Origin: JAFGAV01 sp041479055
Lineage (GTDB): Bacteria > Acidobacteriota > Aminicenantia > Aminicenantales > JAFGAV01
DNA: 64,000 nucleotides
NCBI GenBank assembly: GCA_963702835.1
Contig: OY969762.1
Span: 558,001-622,000, forward strand
Reading direction: 5' to 3'
The notes under the pieces were generated by a model that saw nothing but the letters and a program-made list of their open reading frames with translations, was not told the DNA's origin and ran no database searches. Positions 61,650-64,000 of the stretch are shown in pieces. The translations under genes were made by a program, and so were the position numbers. The first letter of the stretch is position 1, and every line of letters starts with the position of its first letter.

Positions 61650-62800
61650 GGTCCGTTCATCCTCAGGAGAGGTGAAGCGAATATGCCTTCAAGCTTTTGC
61701 CGAAGGATGTCCACATGGGTTTTTTCCAGGATGTAGGGCGGGAGGAAGCGAATAACGGAATCGCCGGCGGGAATAGCCAGCACGCGTTCCTTCTGCAGGG
61801 CTTTGAGGACCGCATCCCTGGAGCAAGCCACTTCAAGCCCGATCATCAGCCCTCGGCCCCGGATGTCCTTGACAAGGGGGCCGGCTAAGGAATTCAAGCT
61901 ATCCAGGAAATACTTTCCGAGTTCGGTGATATAGGCCAGCCGGGCTTCGTCCAGGAATTCTAGTGTGGCCAGGACTCCGGCCGCGGCCAGGGGGTTTCCG
62001 CCCATGGTCGAGGTGTGCGCCCCCTTGGGGATGGCCTGGGCCACTTCGGCTGTAACCAAGGTCACGCCTACCGGAAGGCCGCCCCCCAGCCCCTTGCCCA
62101 GGGTGAGGATATCGGCGCTGAGGCCTTCGGGTTGGGAGGCCAGGAACGTGCCCGTCCGTCCCGTTCCGGTCTGGATTTCATCGACGATCAGCAGGACGCC
62201 GCGCGACCGGCAGATGTGGGCCGCTTGGCGGAGATAGCCGGCGGGAGGGAGCCGAACGCCGCTTTCCCCCTGGATCGGTTCGACGATGAAGGCCGCCGTC
62301 TGATCGTCGATGGCGACAGCCAGGGCCCCTGCGTCGCCATAGGGGACGAACCGGAAATCCCAGACCAGGGGCTCAAAGGCGCGGCGGTATTGGGCGCCGT
62401 CAGTGGCCGATAGAGCGCCCAAAGTTTTGCCGTGATAGCCCCCCCGACAGGCGACAAATCTTTTTTTGCCCGTAGCCAGCGCCGCGAATTTCAAGGCCGC
62501 TTCATTAGCCTCGGCGCCGGAATTCGAGAAGACCAAACCGGCCAGGCCTCCGCCGCAGCGGGAGAGCAAGGCCCGGGCGGCTTTGGCCCTGGTGTCGTTG
62601 GCGAAACTTCCATGCAGAGTGGGGAGGCGATGGAGCTGCCGTTCCAGGCATTCCCTGAGACGCGGATGGCCATAGCCGGATATGGCCACGCCGTAGCCGG
62701 AGGTCAAGTCGAGATAGCGGCCCCCCCCGGCTTCGGTCAAATAAACGCCGTCACCCTCGACGAAGGTCAAGCCGCGGTCCGGATAAACGGGGATGATCAT
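61634..62800 (-). CDS. lysJ: Class III aminotransferase, LysJ/ArgD type
   Basis: 388 residues. PLP Lys in DILTLGKGLGGGLPVGVTLV (near 235-254), phosphate cup YHGKTLGALSATDGAQYR, Asp in LLIVDEIQTGTGRTG and TSTMGGNPLAAA. Family members transaminate acetylornithine or LysW-aminoadipate semialdehyde; the downstream order with LysZ and homocitrate synthase favours the lysine carrier pathway, although dual use for arginine is possible. Confidence 0.88.
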   Translation of the reverse strand: MIIPVYPDRGLTFVEGDGVYLTEAGGGRYLDLTSGYGVAISGYGHPRLRECLERQLHRLPTLHGSFANDTRAKAARALLSRCGGGLAGLVFSNSGAEANEAALKFAALATGKKRFVACRGGYHGKTLGALSATDGAQYRRAFEPLVWDFRFVPYGDAGALAVAIDDQTAAFIVEPIQGESGVRLPPAGYLRQAAHICRSRGVLLIVDEIQTGTGRTGTFLASQPEGLSADILTLGKGLGGGLPVGVTLVTAEVAQAIPKGAHTSTMGGNPLAAAGVLATLEFLDEARLAYITELGKYFLDSLNSLAGPLVKDIRGRGLMIGLEVACSRDAVLKALQKERVLAIPAGDSVIRFLPPYILEKTHVDILRQKLEGIFASPLLRMNGPCAVS

Positions 62801-62819
62801 CAGCCCTCTTCTCTCCTTC

Positions 62820-63620
62820 TCAGTGGATGACCGTGCCCCGGCCGGCCAGCGCCTGTTTGACCGGGTTCTCCAGCCGGCCGTCGCCGAAAATGATTTCCTC
62901 GACCCCGGATTCCAGGGCCAGCTTGGCGGCCAGCAGTTTTTTCTTCATCCGGCCCTTGGCCCAGGGGAGGCAGCCGTCCAATTCGTCGCGGGACAATCGG
63001 GGGATGAGGCTTTCCGGCCGGTCCGCGTCCTGGAGGAAGCCGGGCGCTTCGAAGAGATAGACCATCGTCTTGATGCCCAGCTGGGCGGCCATGACCGCGG
63101 CCGCCCCATCGTTATCGGTATTGACGATCTCGTGCTCTCGGCTGATGGCCGGCGCGCACAGCACCGGCAGGTAGCCGTGATCGAGGAGGAGCCGGATGAG
63201 CCCCGTATTGATGTTCTCCACCCGGCCGGTGTAGTTGTCCCGCAACAGCTTGGTCTTGCCGTTGTCCTTGACCAGAAGATCCTTCTTGGCTTGGGCTTCC
63301 CAGAGGCGTCCGTCGACGCCGGATAAACCCACCGCCGGCAGGCCGTGGCGCTGGAGGAGGGCGACGAGGCGAGTATTGGCCAGGCCGGGGTAGGCCATGA
63401 GAAAGACATCCAAGGCTTCCCGGTCGGTATAGACGCTGGAAATGCCCGACGGGGAGACGACCGTGCGGAGGGGGACGCCCAGTCTGGCGGCGATCTCGTT
63501 GCGCAGGGCGTTGGCGCCGTGGACCAAAATGAGGGGCACCGTCGGCCGCAGCTCGGCCAGGTCCAAGGCGATGCCCTCCCAGTTCAGGCCAGCCCCCCCG
63601 CCCGCCTTGATCAGGATCAT
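62820..63620 (-). CDS. lysZ: [LysW]-aminoadipate/acetylglutamate kinase
   Basis: 266 residues, near the ~260-270 usual for LysZ and shorter than most ArgB. MILIKAGGGAGLNWEGIALD, LILVHGANALRNEIA, SGISSVYTDREALDVFLMAY, INTGLIRLLLDHGYLPVLCA, NTDNDGAAAVMAAQLG and GRMKKKLLAAKLALESGVEE are the amino-acid kinase motifs; the SSVYTD variant at the substrate loop points to the carrier-bound substrate rather than acetylglutamate. ATG overlaps the homocitrate synthase stop (ATGA). LysW itself is not in the window. Confidence 0.87.
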   Translation of the reverse strand: MILIKAGGGAGLNWEGIALDLAELRPTVPLILVHGANALRNEIAARLGVPLRTVVSPSGISSVYTDREALDVFLMAYPGLANTRLVALLQRHGLPAVGLSGVDGRLWEAQAKKDLLVKDNGKTKLLRDNYTGRVENINTGLIRLLLDHGYLPVLCAPAISREHEIVNTDNDGAAAVMAAQLGIKTMVYLFEAPGFLQDADRPESLIPRLSRDELDGCLPWAKGRMKKKLLAAKLALESGVEEIIFGDGRLENPVKQALAGRGTVIH

Positions 63621-64000
63621 CCAGGTTCTCCGCCGAAGCGCTTCTCAAAAGCTTCCAACTGGGCCGGAGTGGTTTTCCCGGAAACGGCCGTGCGAATGAT
63701 CAGGCTGCGTTTGTTGCCCACGGTCCGGGGGTCGAAGCATTCGTACTTGTGCGGCCCGAACTTGATCAGGGCGTCGAGATGGAGGCCGGCCTTGTGAGCG
63801 AACCCATTGGCTCGACTGGTCATGAGGTGGGGGGGCATGTCGATGCCGCAAACGCGGGCGACGTAGCTTTCAGCCAGAGTGAGCCAGCGCAGGTTGTAGC
63901 GGCGGGCGGCCCGGTCGTCCAGAATATAGAGGTTGGCCAGGAACGAGCTGAGGGGGGTGATGCCCGTGCGCTCGCCCAGCCCCAGCAGGGAAGTGCTGAT
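63617..64000 (-). CDS. Homocitrate synthase-like DRE-TIM protein (N-terminus outside window)
   Basis: The last 127 codons: LGLGERTGITPLSSFLANLY, NLRWLTLAESYVARVCGIDM, SRANGFAHKAGLHLDALIKF (metal His pair region), KYECFDPRTVGNKRSLII. The GER-GITPL and HKAGLHLDA motifs are those of homocitrate/isopropylmalate synthases; it lacks the LeuA regulatory domain after the TIM barrel, favouring homocitrate synthase. First step of the alpha-aminoadipate lysine route, matching LysZ and LysJ. The start lies beyond the window edge. Confidence 0.85.
   Translation of the reverse strand: MSTSLLGLGERTGITPLSSFLANLYILDDRAARRYNLRWLTLAESYVARVCGIDMPPHLMTSRANGFAHKAGLHLDALIKFGPHKYECFDPRTVGNKRSLIIRTAVSGKTTPAQLEAFEKRFGGEPG

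Overview
The window is about 64 kb of GC-rich bacterial chromosome with densely packed core genes and two accessory islands. The gene mix points to an anaerobic or microaerophilic Gram-negative bacterium. Outer-membrane-type proteins (a porin-like barrel and an OmpA-domain protein) and FtsEX are present. There is a 2-oxoacid:ferredoxin oxidoreductase, rubrerythrin/rubredoxin oxygen defence, NtrYX signalling, a zinc-ribbon Ser/Thr kinase and amino-group-carrier-type (LysW-type) lysine genes. Candidate phylum Aminicenantes or a relative of the Acidobacteria would fit, but this is inference from gene content and no marker in the window proves it.

Layout. 0-5 kb: Ser/Thr kinase (cut by the window edge), alpha/beta hydrolase, a secreted protein with a frameshift, flavodoxin and TrpB2. 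5-10 kb: TPR membrane protein, tRNA-Ala(GGC), pyrB, a thymidylate-synthase-like gene, and a DUF47-PiT phosphate transport pair. 10-18.4 kb: accessory island with two ~185-bp direct repeats (one fused to half a tRNA-Leu), IS3 and IS91 remnants, a PD40-OmpA gene, a large secreted protein of unknown function, a secreted methyltransferase and an arsR operon with a gutted chrA. 19-26.5 kb: minus-strand block recO, ntrX, ntrY, a RodZ-like HTH protein, ftsX, ftsE and two small membrane proteins. 26.8-34.7 kb: mutM, a ferritin-like/rubredoxin/reductase chain, porin-like and beta-helix secreted proteins, purA, alr. 34.8-45.6 kb: DUF438 haem/PAS-type protein, Cys-rich mini-protein, MBL hydrolase, two-subunit 2-oxoacid oxidoreductase, nfu-nifS-nifU-like-tusA-nadA (Fe-S and sulfur supply feeding quinolinate synthase), rubrerythrin, ferritin-like protein and a site-2 protease. 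45.6-49.3 kb: nth, amrS, archease and rtcB, all broken by many single-base indels. 49.3-58.6 kb: an island built of decayed IS91-family copies around typA/bipA, carrying a lipoprotein, a beta-lactamase-fold hydrolase bracketed by 34-bp direct repeats, a 237-bp MITE and AT-rich orphan genes. 58.6-64 kb: ECF-type sigma, putative anti-sigma and a large membrane-anchored protein, then a minus-strand operon of homocitrate synthase, LysZ, LysJ and a class II glutamine amidotransferase.

Two kinds of reading-frame damage stand out. Four genes (2.16, 12.3, 18.4 and 41.4 kb) each need exactly one extra base in a homopolymer run to be whole. The 45.6-49.2 kb stretch instead holds many mostly single-base insertions outside homopolymers. 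Sequence error, slippage and real decay cannot be told apart from the sequence alone.
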